A DNA stretch of 64,000 nucleotides from Acidiphilium sp. PA (lineage in GTDB: Bacteria; Pseudomonadota; Alphaproteobacteria; Acetobacterales; Acetobacteraceae): the NCBI RefSeq assembly GCF_026191915.1, contig NZ_JAIMBY010000002.1, positions 62,001-126,000 of the forward strand, read 5' to 3'. Shown here in pieces: positions 31,012 through 42,210 of this stretch. A program made the translations under genes and the position numbers. The notes under the pieces are model-generated. The model did not search any database. It was not told where the DNA came from and saw only the letters and a list, made by a program, of their open reading frames with translations. Positions within the stretch are counted from its first letter, which is position 1, and each line of letters opens with the position of its first letter.

Positions 31012-31472
31012 GGTGCGGCGAGTTTCGCCTTCACTGCGGCCGAGGCGGCGGCCATGTCGAGCGCAGGACCATGGGCGGCCTTCAGCGCGGCAATGACCTT
31101 GCCCATGTCTTTCGGGCCGGTGGCGCCGCTGGTGGCGATGGCCTGGGCGATCGCGGCATCGAGCGCCTCGCCGTGCAGGGTACGGGGCAGGTAGGCTTCG
31201 AGGATGACGATTTCCGCGGCCTCCTGATCGGCGAGGTCGGGGCGGTTGCCCTGGCGGTACTGCGCTTCGGACTCGCGGCGGGTTTTCACCATGCCGCGCA
31301 GCAAGGCCACGATGTCTTCATCGGAGATCGCCTCGATGCCTTTGGGGCGGGCCGCGATATCCGCATCCTTCAGTTTGGCGGCGGCCATGCGCAGGGTGGA
31401 GACGGCGAGCGGCTGGCGGGCGAGCATCGCCGCTTTCAGGTCGGCCTGGATCTGGGTTCGTAAGGCGCTCAT
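31008..31472 (-). CDS. GatB/YqeY-domain protein
   Basis: 154 residues, a freestanding YqeY-type protein related to the tail domain of GatB (LRTQIQADLKAAMLARQPLAVSTLRMAAAKLKD; EIVILEAYLPRTL; GPKDMGKVIAALKAAH). Its role is not established; relatives are thought to touch tRNA or amidotransferases. The ATG at 31472 with GGAG eight bases before it is preferred over a GTG three codons upstream. It is the first gene of the yqeY-dnaG-rpoD unit and is divergent from carA, with a perfect 21-base palindrome in between. Confidence 0.9.
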   Translation of the reverse strand: MSALRTQIQADLKAAMLARQPLAVSTLRMAAAKLKDADIAARPKGIEAISDEDIVALLRGMVKTRRESEAQYRQGNRPDLADQEAAEIVILEAYLPRTLHGEALDAAIAQAIATSGATGPKDMGKVIAALKAAHGPALDMAAASAAVKAKLAAP

Positions 31473-31499
31473 GCTATTCACTCCATTGTCACCCTGGCG

Positions 31500-31520
31500 T
31501 TGCGGAAACTATTTCCGCAA
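31500..31520. promoter_or_regulatory. 21-base perfect palindrome between yqeY and carA
   Basis: TTGCGGAAA-CTA-TTTCCGCAA: two perfect 9-base arms around a 3-base centre, 28 bases upstream of the yqeY-like start and 62 bases upstream of carA. The symmetry and the divergent-promoter position are those of an operator for a dimeric regulator. The neighbouring CarA carries an HTH-like N-terminus, so autoregulation is possible. Confidence 0.65.
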
Positions 31521-31581
31521 TGACCTTGGGCAGTCTGTTTTTGGTTGATCCCGGATTTAATTTCCTGCATACCGCATCATC

Positions 31582-32931
31582 ATGCCAAAAACCATCGCTG
31601 AACTGATCGATCGTCTGGGTGGTGCCGAAGCGGCCGCCCGGCTTACCATGGTTTCAACCGAAGCGGTTCGCAAATGGCGCAGTGCCGGTGCGATTCCGGC
31701 CCGGCACTGGCCGGCGGTGCTCGCCGCGACCGGGTTTTCGTTGCAGGACCTGCCGGGTGGCAGCGCGCCGGATGGGGTGACGGCGCGGCCGGATGCCGCG
31801 ACGGCGGCGCTGGTGCTGGGCGATGGACAGGTGTTCTGGGGCAAGGGGTTCGGCGCGTTCAGCGCCGGGATGCCGGCCGAGTTGTGTTTTTCGACCGGGA
31901 TGACCGGGTATCAGGAAACGCTGACCGATCCTTCGTTCGCCGGGCAGATCATTACGTTCACGTTTCCGCATATCGGCAATGTCGGGGCGAACGGCGAGGA
32001 TATCGAGGCGGCGACGAGTTTTGCCCGTGGCCTTGTCATCAACCGGGATATCACGGCGCCGTCGAGCTGGCGTGCGGCGGAGGGGCTGGATCGCTGGTGC
32101 CGGCGGATGGGTCTGGCGGGGATTGCCGGGGTCGATACCCGCGCGCTGACCCGCACGATCCGCGATGATGGACCGCCGAATGCGCTGATTGCGTTTCCAC
32201 AGGATGGTCAGTTCGACCTCGATGCGCTGGTTGCGCGTGCGCGGGACTGGCCGGGTCTGGCCGGGATGGACCTGGCACGCGAGGTTTCGTGCACCCAGAC
32301 CCATGAGTGGACCGAGACGCTGTGGGACCGGGTGAGCGGGTTCGGCCGGCAGACGGCGCCGCGCCATACCGTGGTCGCGGTCGATTTCGGCGCCAAGCGC
32401 AATATTTTCCGCAGTCTGGCGAGTGCGGGGTGCCGGGTGATCGTGGTGCCGGCGACGGCTTCGGCGGAGGATATTCTGCGCCACCGGCCGGACGGGGTGT
32501 TTCTGTCGAACGGGCCGGGTGATCCGGCGGCGACGGCGGTGTATGCGGTGCCGGCGATCCGCAGTGTGCTCGATGCCGGGGTGCCGCTGTTCGGAATTTG
32601 CCTCGGGCATCAGTTGCTTGCCCATGCGCTGGGGGGGACGACGTACAAGCTGGTGCGCGGGCATCGGGGGGCCAATCAGCCGGTGCAGGAGATTGCGACC
32701 GGCAAGGTTGAGATCACCAGCCAGAACCACGGGTTTGCGGTGGACGAGGCCTCCTTGCCGGCGGATGTTGTGGTGACGCATCGCAGCCTGTTCGATGGGT
32801 CGAACGAGGGGATTGCCTGCGCCGGGAAGCGTTGTTTTTCGGTGCAATATCATCCTGAGGCGAGCCCGGGGCCATCCGATGCGCATCATTTGTTCGGGCG
32901 GTTCACGGCGATGCTGGCGGAGGGCGTATAG
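31582..32931 (+). CDS. carA: Carbamoyl-phosphate synthase small subunit with HTH-like extension
   Basis: 449 residues, some 60-70 more than usual. From about residue 72 it is a normal glutamine amidotransferase subunit: ALVLGDGQVFWGKGFGA, FSTGMTGYQETLTDPS, the nucleophile motif GICLGHQLLAHALGG and the His-Glu motif QYHPEASPGPSDA. It delivers ammonia to CarB for carbamoyl phosphate used in pyrimidine and arginine synthesis. Residues 1-60 look like a YdaS/Cro-type helix-turn-helix (AEAAARLTMVSTEAVRKWRSAGAIPARHW). A GTG at 31777 could start a standard-length form. Fusion to DNA binding would be unusual. Confidence 0.93.
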   Translation: MPKTIAELIDRLGGAEAAARLTMVSTEAVRKWRSAGAIPARHWPAVLAATGFSLQDLPGGSAPDGVTARPDAATAALVLGDGQVFWGKGFGAFSAGMPAELCFSTGMTGYQETLTDPSFAGQIITFTFPHIGNVGANGEDIEAATSFARGLVINRDITAPSSWRAAEGLDRWCRRMGLAGIAGVDTRALTRTIRDDGPPNALIAFPQDGQFDLDALVARARDWPGLAGMDLAREVSCTQTHEWTETLWDRVSGFGRQTAPRHTVVAVDFGAKRNIFRSLASAGCRVIVVPATASAEDILRHRPDGVFLSNGPGDPAATAVYAVPAIRSVLDAGVPLFGICLGHQLLAHALGGTTYKLVRGHRGANQPVQEIATGKVEITSQNHGFAVDEASLPADVVVTHRSLFDGSNEGIACAGKRCFSVQYHPEASPGPSDAHHLFGRFTAMLAEGV

Positions 32932-32933
32932 GG

Positions 32934-32977
32934 AGTTTACGGGGTTATATGGTGTTTGGTGTATAACCGGGTAAACT
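32934..32977 (+). promoter_or_regulatory. Imperfect inverted repeat after carA
   Basis: Arms AGTTTACGGGGTTATA and TATAACCGGGTAAACT (14 of 16 pairs) around a 12-base spacer, beginning 3 bases after the carA stop, with another TATAAC just beyond. It could be an operator for the following ATPase gene, or a terminator-like hairpin limiting read-through from carA. Confidence 0.45.
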
Positions 32978-32992
32978 TTGTATAACTGAGCG

Positions 32993-34174
32993 ATGAACCC
33001 AGTTCGCAACCCTTTTGCGCCCGGCGCCGGCACCAGGCCTCCCGAGTTGAGCGGGCGGGTCGGGCTGCTGGAAGAAACATCCGTTGCGATCGGGCGGGCG
33101 AAGCTGCGGCGGCCCGCTAAATCGATGATCGTGGTCGGATTGCGTGGCGTGGGCAAGACCGTGCTGCTCAACGAATTCGATCACATGGCAAGAGATGCGG
33201 GGTGTCGAACGATTCTGATCGAGGCGCACGAGATCAAGCCGTTGCCCGATCTGCTGGTACCGCCGTTACGGCATTTGTTGCTGGAGCTCGACCGCCTGGG
33301 AACGCTCTCGGAGGCGGTGAAGCGCGGGTTGCGCGTGTTGAAGAGTTTCATGGGTTCGGTGCGATTGAGATACGGTGAAGCTGAGATCGCGCTGGAGATC
33401 GATCCGGAGGTTGGGGCGGCGGACAGTGGCGATCTTGAGATCGATCTGCCGGCGGTGTTTCAGGCGGTCGGCCAGGCTGCGATCGACCGGGGGCAGACCG
33501 TGGTGCTGCTGATCGATGAACTGCAGTATTTGAAGCAACGCGAGATGAGCGCGCTGATCATGGCGTTGCACCGGATCAATCAGGACCGGTTGCCGATTCT
33601 GATGTTTGGCGCCGGGTTGCCGCAGGTGTTGGCTTTGGCCGGAAAATCAAAATCCTACGCGGAACGGCTGTTCGATTTTCCGCGGGTGGGGTCGCTGTCG
33701 GATGCGGATGCGGCGGACGCAATTCGTAAACCGATCGAGGCCGAGGGTGAGCGGATCACCGCAGCGGCGCTGGCCGCGCTGATCGCGCAGACGCAGGGGT
33801 ATCCGTTTTATCTCCAGGAATGGGGCTATCAGGCCTGGCAGGTGGCGCGGCAGTCGCCGATCGATGTCGCCGATATCGAAGCGGCGACGGTGGTTTCGAT
33901 CCGCCGGCTTGATGAGAGTTTTTTCCGCGTGCGGTTCGATCGTCTGACGCCGCGCGAGAAGGATTATGTGCGGGCGATGGCGAGCCTGCCGGGATCGGGG
34001 CCGTATCGGTCGGGGGATGTGGCAGACGCATTGGGGTTGCCGGTGCGGACGGTGGGACCGGTGCGGAACAATCTGATCGCCAAGGGCATGATCTATGCGC
34101 CGGCGTATGGGGATACGGCTTTTACGGTGCCGTTGTTTGAACTTTTTCTGAGACGGATCATGCCGCCTGACTAA
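32993..34174 (+). CDS. AAA-family ATPase with C-terminal winged helix
   Basis: 393 residues resembling the Orc1/Cdc6-like archaeal-type AAA ATPases found sporadically in bacteria. Walker A GLRGVGKT is near residue 50, Walker B VVLLIDELQYL near 170, and sensor FGAGLPQVL near 205. The C-terminal segment LTPREKDYVRAMASLP... RSGDVADALGLPVRTVGPVRNNLIAKGMI is a winged-helix DNA-binding domain. Function unknown; relatives are found in toxin-antitoxin-like or mobile settings. It splits carA from carB, with a hairpin pair downstream, and looks like an insertion. Confidence 0.75.
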   Translation: MNPVRNPFAPGAGTRPPELSGRVGLLEETSVAIGRAKLRRPAKSMIVVGLRGVGKTVLLNEFDHMARDAGCRTILIEAHEIKPLPDLLVPPLRHLLLELDRLGTLSEAVKRGLRVLKSFMGSVRLRYGEAEIALEIDPEVGAADSGDLEIDLPAVFQAVGQAAIDRGQTVVLLIDELQYLKQREMSALIMALHRINQDRLPILMFGAGLPQVLALAGKSKSYAERLFDFPRVGSLSDADAADAIRKPIEAEGERITAAALAALIAQTQGYPFYLQEWGYQAWQVARQSPIDVADIEAATVVSIRRLDESFFRVRFDRLTPREKDYVRAMASLPGSGPYRSGDVADALGLPVRTVGPVRNNLIAKGMIYAPAYGDTAFTVPLFELFLRRIMPPD

Positions 34175-34180
34175 CGGGGT

Positions 34181-34221
34181 CTGGGGCCTAAGGCCCCAGC
34201 GGGTGCAGGGCAGAGCCCTGC
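34181..34221. repeat. Paired hairpin element (dispersed-repeat-like)
   Basis: Two short hairpins in tandem: CTGGGGCC-TAA-GGCCCCAG (34181-34199) and GCAGGGC-AGA-GCCCTGC (34205-34221). I recall similar double hairpins recurring between genes in Acetobacteraceae genomes, so this may be a dispersed palindromic repeat. It may also act as the terminator of the AAA gene. Confidence 0.55.
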
Positions 34222-34255
34222 TGCTTCCCTTCATCACTTAACGTAAGGACTAATC

Positions 34256-37498
<3,243 letters not shown>

Positions 37499-37582
37499 TC
37501 GGTGCCGTGGCCGGAAACCTCCGGTCACGGTGCGCGCACTCATGCCAACCGCCTGCTGACGTCTCTGACGTAAGGAATCGCC

Positions 37583-38056
37583 GTGCAAAAATTCCCGATG
37601 ACCGGGCCCGGATTGACCAGTCTCGAAACCGAATTGCGCCACCTCAAGGTGGAGGAACGACCTGCGATCATTCGCGCGATCGCCGAGGCGCGCAGCCATG
37701 GCGATTTGTCGGAGAACGCGGAATATCATTCCGCGCGGGAGCGCCAATCGTTTATCGAGGGGCGTATTGCGGAGTTGGAGGAAATTATTTCCGCCGCCGA
37801 AGTGATCGACCCGGCGACGCTGTCGGGCGATACGATCAAATTCGGTGCGCAGGTCGAACTGATCGACGAGGAGACCGAAAAGCAGGTGCGGTATCAGATC
37901 GTCGGTCTGCATGAGGCGGATATCAAGCTTGGCCGGCTTTCGGTGACCTCGCCGCTCGCGAAATCGCTGATCGGCAAGAAGCCGGGCGATACGGTTTCGG
38001 TGCCGGCACCCGGTGGCGATCGCAGCTACGAGATTTTGACCGTCCGGTTCGGCTGA
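37583..38056 (+). CDS. greA: Transcription elongation factor GreA
   Basis: 157 residues. Rescues stalled RNA polymerase by stimulating transcript cleavage through its N-terminal coiled coil. The hallmark acidic tip [22 protein letters not shown] (about residues 41-62, split here only for naming) is present, followed by the FKBP-like domain ([16 protein letters not shown], near 127-142). GTG start at 37583 preceded by TAAGGAA. Lies directly downstream of carB, a common alphaproteobacterial order. Confidence 0.96.
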   Translation: MQKFPMTGPGLTSLETELRHLKVEERPAIIRAIAEARSHGDLSENAEYHSARERQSFIEGRIAELEEIISAAEVIDPATLSGDTIKFGAQVELIDEETEKQVRYQIVGLHEADIKLGRLSVTSPLAKSLIGKKPGDTVSVPAPGGDRSYEILTVRFG

Positions 38057-38060
38057 GCCG

Positions 38061-39257
38061 TTGGTCACGATCGAGGATATCGAGGCGGCGGTTCCGCGCA
38101 TCGCCGGCGCGGTGCAGCGCACACCGCTGGTCTATTCGGATGCGCTGTCGCGTGCGACCGGTGCGCGCGTACTGCTGAAGCTCGAAAATCTGCAGGCGAC
38201 CGGTGCGTTCAAGGAACGCGGGGCGGCCAACCGGATCGCGCTGCTCAGTGCGGCCGAGCGTGCGCGCGGCGTGATCGCGATGTCCGCCGGTAATCACGCC
38301 CAGGCGGTGGCACGTCATGCGCAGCTGGCCGGCATCGCCGCGACCATCGTGATGCCGCGCTTCACGCCGACCACCAAGGTGACGCGCACCCGCGCCTGGG
38401 GTGCGCGCGTCGTGCTGCACGGCGAAACCCTGGCCGAGGCGGCGAGCCATGCGCATGAACTGGCGCGGGCGGAATCGCTGGTGTTCGTGCACCCGTATGA
38501 CGATCCCGCGGTGATCGCGGGGCAGGGCACCATGGCGCTCGAAATCATCGAGGATGCGGCCGATCTGGATATCATGGTGGTGCCGACCGGCGGCGGCGGA
38601 TTTTTGTCGGGCTGCGCCATCGCGGCGCGCGCGCGGCGCCCGGCGCTGACGGTGCTGGGCGTCGAGGTGGAGTCTTATGCCGGGTTCGCCCAGGCGCTGG
38701 CCGGCAAGCCGATCGAGGTGGGGGGTGCGACCATCGCTGAAGGCATCGCGGTGCGCGATATCGGGCGCCTGCCGCTGTCGATCCTGCGCGATCTCGGCAC
38801 CGAGGTGGTGGTGGTGCCGGAGGCGGCGGTGGAACAGGCGATCGCGCTGCTGATCGAAGGCAGCAAACTGGTGGCTGAAGGCGCCGGCGCGGCCGGGCTT
38901 GCGGCGGTGCTGAGCTTTCCCGATCGTTTCGCCGGCAAAACCGTGGCGCTGCCGATCTGCGGTGGCAATATCGATACCCGCACCCTCGCCAATACCCTGC
39001 TGCGCAACCTGCTGCGCGACGGCCGCATCCTGAAAATTCTGATGGAAATCCCCGATCGCCCGGGCGTGCTGGCCGATATCGCCGCGCGGATCGGCAATGG
39101 CGGCGGCAATATCATCGAAGTCGTGCACCAGCGGCTGTTCGCCTCGCCGACCGTGCAGGCGGCGCATCTGGAAATCATGATCGAGGCGCGGGATGCGGCG
39201 CATGGGAACGCGATCGTGGCGGCGCTCGAAGAGGTTTATACGGTTCGGCGGATGTGA
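38061..39257 (+). CDS. Threonine ammonia-lyase
   Basis: 398 residues, a fold-type II PLP enzyme that deaminates L-threonine to 2-oxobutyrate. The PLP lysine is K51 in QATGAFKERGA; the phosphate-binding loop is VPTGGGGFLSG. A C-terminal ACT domain (about residues 325-398, MEIPDRPGVLADIAARIGNGGGNIIEV) marks the catabolic/allosteric type found in many alphaproteobacteria, different from IlvA with two ACT-like units. TTG start at 38061, four bases after greA, so the two are probably co-transcribed. It may also act on L-serine. Confidence 0.92.
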   Translation: MVTIEDIEAAVPRIAGAVQRTPLVYSDALSRATGARVLLKLENLQATGAFKERGAANRIALLSAAERARGVIAMSAGNHAQAVARHAQLAGIAATIVMPRFTPTTKVTRTRAWGARVVLHGETLAEAASHAHELARAESLVFVHPYDDPAVIAGQGTMALEIIEDAADLDIMVVPTGGGGFLSGCAIAARARRPALTVLGVEVESYAGFAQALAGKPIEVGGATIAEGIAVRDIGRLPLSILRDLGTEVVVVPEAAVEQAIALLIEGSKLVAEGAGAAGLAAVLSFPDRFAGKTVALPICGGNIDTRTLANTLLRNLLRDGRILKILMEIPDRPGVLADIAARIGNGGGNIIEVVHQRLFASPTVQAAHLEIMIEARDAAHGNAIVAALEEVYTVRRM

Positions 39258-39277
39258 TTGCGGACGTGAAGGAAGCA

Positions 39278-39301
39278 CTTCTTTTTTTGTAAAAAAAGAA
39301 G
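39278..39301 (+). terminator. T-tract/A-tract hairpin after threonine ammonia-lyase
   Basis: CTTCTTTTTTT-GT-AAAAAAAGAAG: 11 perfect pairs at 39278-39288 and 39291-39301. It can act as an intrinsic terminator in either direction, and resembles the element at 7070-7111. Possibly a dispersed repeat. Confidence 0.6.
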
Positions 39302-39386
39302 CAAAAAAACTTTGTTATGCTGGGTTTGCGCGTGTGGAGCGGGTCACGCGCAGGGTTGGGCTGACAGTGGGTGTTGAGGTGATGTC

Positions 39387-40040
39387 GTGCTGCCGGCGAT
39401 TTTGTATCAATCCAATCATCTGCTGATCATCGATAAGCCTTCCGGTCTGGCCTGCCACGCCGGTCCGCGCGGGGGCGCGAGCGTCGAGGATTTTTTTCCG
39501 CAGTGGCGGCGCGGGCATGACGGGCCGTGGCTCGCGCATCGGCTGGATGCCGATACCGCCGGCTGTCTCGCGATCGCGCGGCGCAAGACCACGCTGGTCG
39601 CGCTGCAGGCCGCCTTCGCGGCCCATACCGTGCACAAGACCTATTGGGCGGTGGTGCAGGGGATGCCCCGCGCATCGCACGGCACGATGGCGGCGCCGTT
39701 GCGCAAGCGCACCGCGCCCGCCGGCTGGCGCATCGTGGTCGATCCCAAGGGGCAACCCGCCATCAGCGAGTGGCGCGTGCGCGCGACATCGGACGGGCGC
39801 ACGCTGCTTGAGCTCTCGCCGCGCACCGGGCGGACCCATCAGCTTCGGGTCCATTGCGCCGAGATGGGGCATCCGATTGTCGGTGACGCGTTGTACGGCA
39901 AGGCGGGCAAGGGGCTGTGTCTGCTCGCGCGGCGGCTGGTCCTGCCGTTCGACCCGATGGTCAGCGCGGTGGCTCCGGTGCCGGATACGCTGCGGGCGGC
40001 GCTCTCAGGCGTTGATTTCGATCGCCTTGAGACGTGCTAG
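39387..40040 (+). CDS. RluA-family RNA pseudouridine synthase
   Basis: 217 residues. Isomerises uridine to pseudouridine in rRNA or tRNA. The catalytic Asp lies in HRLDADTAG; downstream are ELSPRTGRTHQLRVHCAEMGHPIVGDALYG and the C-terminal AP...PVPDTL. No S4 domain, so it is the short, single-domain type (RluA/TruC-like). GTG start at 39387. Its last 36 bases overlap the end of otsA on the opposite strand. The exact target nucleotide cannot be told. Confidence 0.9.
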   Translation: MLPAILYQSNHLLIIDKPSGLACHAGPRGGASVEDFFPQWRRGHDGPWLAHRLDADTAGCLAIARRKTTLVALQAAFAAHTVHKTYWAVVQGMPRASHGTMAAPLRKRTAPAGWRIVVDPKGQPAISEWRVRATSDGRTLLELSPRTGRTHQLRVHCAEMGHPIVGDALYGKAGKGLCLLARRLVLPFDPMVSAVAPVPDTLRAALSGVDFDRLETC

Positions 40041-41384
40041 GAAATCCCGGCAGAACGAGGCGGCGGTGGTGCGCTGCACCTTGGTCAACAAGGCGGCGTG
40101 GCGTGCCACGCGCTCCTCGAGCGGCATGACCAGGGCGGCGTGCATGGCGTCGGCCACCGCATCGGCATCGTAGGGGTTGACGATCAGCGCCTCGGTCAAT
40201 TCCTCCGCCGCGCCGGCGAAGCGTGATAAGACCAGAACGCCGGGATCGTTGGCATTCTGCGCGGCGATGAACTCCTTGGCGACCAGGTTCATGCCATCGC
40301 GCAGCGGCGTCACCAGCGCGATGCGGGCGAGGCGGTAAAAACCGGCGATGGTGTTGCGGTTGACCGTGCGGGTCATGTAGCGCAGCGGCGTCCAGTCGAA
40401 ATCGGAATAGGCGCCGTTGATGTCACCGGCCTTGCGGTCGAGCTCGCGGCGCAGGGATTGATAGCGGTCGACATCCTCGCGCGAGCGGGCGGCGATTTGC
40501 AGCAGGCTGATGCGGCGGAGATGTTCGGGGTGGCGGTGCAGCAACTGGCCGAACGCATCGAAGCGTTGCGGCAGACCCTTGGTGTAGTCGAGCCGGTCGA
40601 CGCCGATCGCCAGCGCGCGGCCGACCAGGCTTTCGATCAGGCGTTTGGTCTCCGCCATGCCGGCGGCGCGGCGGGCGGTGCGGGCAAAGCCATCGGCATC
40701 GATGCCGATCGGCGCGACGATGGTTTCGGTGCGATGGCCGTTATGGGTGAAGCCGTGGTTGGCATCGGGGCGGACGTCCATGCAGGACGCGACCGATTCC
40801 AGGAAATTCATCCGATCGCCATGGGTCTGAAACCCGACCAGATCGGCGGCGGCGAGCGCGCGCACCAGCACGGCGGCGGAGGGCAGCACGTGCAGCACGG
40901 CGGGCGGCACGAAGGGGATATGCAGGAAGAACCCGATGCGGTTTTTCACACCGCGGCGGCGCAACGCATCGGCCATGGTGAGGAGCTGGTAGTCGTGAAT
41001 CCAGATCGTGTCGTCCGGCCGGAGCAGGGGAACCAGGCGGTCGGCGAACAGATCGTTGACTGCGAGGTAGCCCTCGTAATCATCGCGTTTGAAATCGAGC
41101 AGACCGGTCCGGTAATGCAGCAGGGGCCAGAGCGAGCCGTTCGAGAATCCCACGTAGAAGCGCCGGTAATCGGATTCGCTCAGATCAAGCGTGGCGTAGG
41201 TCAGGCCGCCGTGAGTGGTGACTGCGGCCTGATCGGACGCGGTCGCACCGCGTTTGCCGGACCAGCCGAACCAGAGCGAGCCCGGGGTCATCGCCTCGGC
41301 CAGCGCCACCGCGAGGCCGCCGGCCCTAGCGCCGCGCTCGGTCGGCATCGACACGCGGTTGGAGACGACGACGAGGCGGCTCAT
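40005..41384 (-). CDS. otsA: Trehalose-6-phosphate synthase
   Basis: 459 residues, GT20 family. Joins UDP-glucose and glucose-6-phosphate to trehalose-6-phosphate. Recognisable blocks: [71 protein letters not shown] and [13 protein letters not shown]. Translationally coupled to otsB (four-base overlap), giving a two-gene trehalose pathway, commonly for osmotic or desiccation stress. The 3' end overlaps the convergent RluA-type gene. Confidence 0.96.
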   Translation of the reverse strand: MSRLVVVSNRVSMPTERGARAGGLAVALAEAMTPGSLWFGWSGKRGATASDQAAVTTHGGLTYATLDLSESDYRRFYVGFSNGSLWPLLHYRTGLLDFKRDDYEGYLAVNDLFADRLVPLLRPDDTIWIHDYQLLTMADALRRRGVKNRIGFFLHIPFVPPAVLHVLPSAAVLVRALAAADLVGFQTHGDRMNFLESVASCMDVRPDANHGFTHNGHRTETIVAPIGIDADGFARTARRAAGMAETKRLIESLVGRALAIGVDRLDYTKGLPQRFDAFGQLLHRHPEHLRRISLLQIAARSREDVDRYQSLRRELDRKAGDINGAYSDFDWTPLRYMTRTVNRNTIAGFYRLARIALVTPLRDGMNLVAKEFIAAQNANDPGVLVLSRFAGAAEELTEALIVNPYDADAVADAMHAALVMPLEERVARHAALLTKVQRTTAASFCRDFLARLKAIEINA

Positions 41385-42091
41385 GGCTGCGGCGTCCCCA
41401 CCGCGCGCGCCAACCAGGCGCGGACGGCGTTGGTGGTGCCATCGAAATCGCGATGCACGTGCAGGCCGATGCCGCCCTGCGCCCGGGCTGCCGCGATCGC
41501 CGCTTCATCGGTGGTGTCATCACCGACGAACACCGGCACGCGGCCGGCAAAGGGTGTCTGTTGCATGAACCACTCCAGCGCCCGGCCTTTATCCGCGCCG
41601 ACCGGGCGGATCTCCCACGCCATGTTGGCGGGCAGCACGTCGATATCCGGCACGCCCTCGATCAGGCGATCGATCAGCGTGCGCAGGGCCGGGCCATGCT
41701 CCGGTGCGCGGCGGAAATGGGCGACCAGCGTGTAGCGTTTCTCCTCGATCGCGACGCCGGGCATGGCGGCCGCGGCATCGTGCAGTGCCTGGCGCCAGGC
41801 CGGGCGGTTTGCGGTGGTCGTGATCGGTTGGTGGATCACGCCGGCGCTGTCGCGGCAGACGAAGCCGTGCTCGGCGCCAGCGGGGAAGGCCGTGCCGGTG
41901 ACGCTGTCGATATCGGCCATGGTGCGGCCGGACAGGATCGCGAGCGCGCCATTGCGTGCGGCGGCGAGCGACGTCAGCAGCGCCGGCAGACCGGCGGGCA
42001 CGACGACCTCGGCGGGGGTCGGTGCGAAATCGAGCAAGGTGCCGTCCAGGTCGAGGAACAGCGCGTGGGTGGGCATCAGGTTAGGTAACAT
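41381..42091 (-). CDS. otsB: Trehalose-6-phosphate phosphatase
   Basis: 236 residues, HAD phosphatase that dephosphorylates trehalose-6-phosphate. Motif I FLDLDGTLLDFAPTP gives the nucleophilic Asp; LSGRTMADI is motif II; VFVGDDTTDEAAI is motif IV. Start at ATG 42091; an ATG at 42076 is an alternative. It precedes otsA in the same unit. An imperfect direct repeat (CGATCAAGCGAACG, 42121-42134 and 42137-42150) lies just upstream and might be a regulatory site. Confidence 0.95.
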   Translation of the reverse strand: MLPNLMPTHALFLDLDGTLLDFAPTPAEVVVPAGLPALLTSLAAARNGALAILSGRTMADIDSVTGTAFPAGAEHGFVCRDSAGVIHQPITTTANRPAWRQALHDAAAAMPGVAIEEKRYTLVAHFRRAPEHGPALRTLIDRLIEGVPDIDVLPANMAWEIRPVGADKGRALEWFMQQTPFAGRVPVFVGDDTTDEAAIAAARAQGGIGLHVHRDFDGTTNAVRAWLARAVGTPQP

Positions 42092-42210
42092 TGTGTAATA
42101 GATGGGCAGTCATCAGGCGCCGATCAAGCGAACGCCCGATCAAGCAAACGTTTCCCGCCCTGGGTTGACGGATGCGATACGAACGCGCCCGGAGATCGGG
42201 TGTCCGCAGA

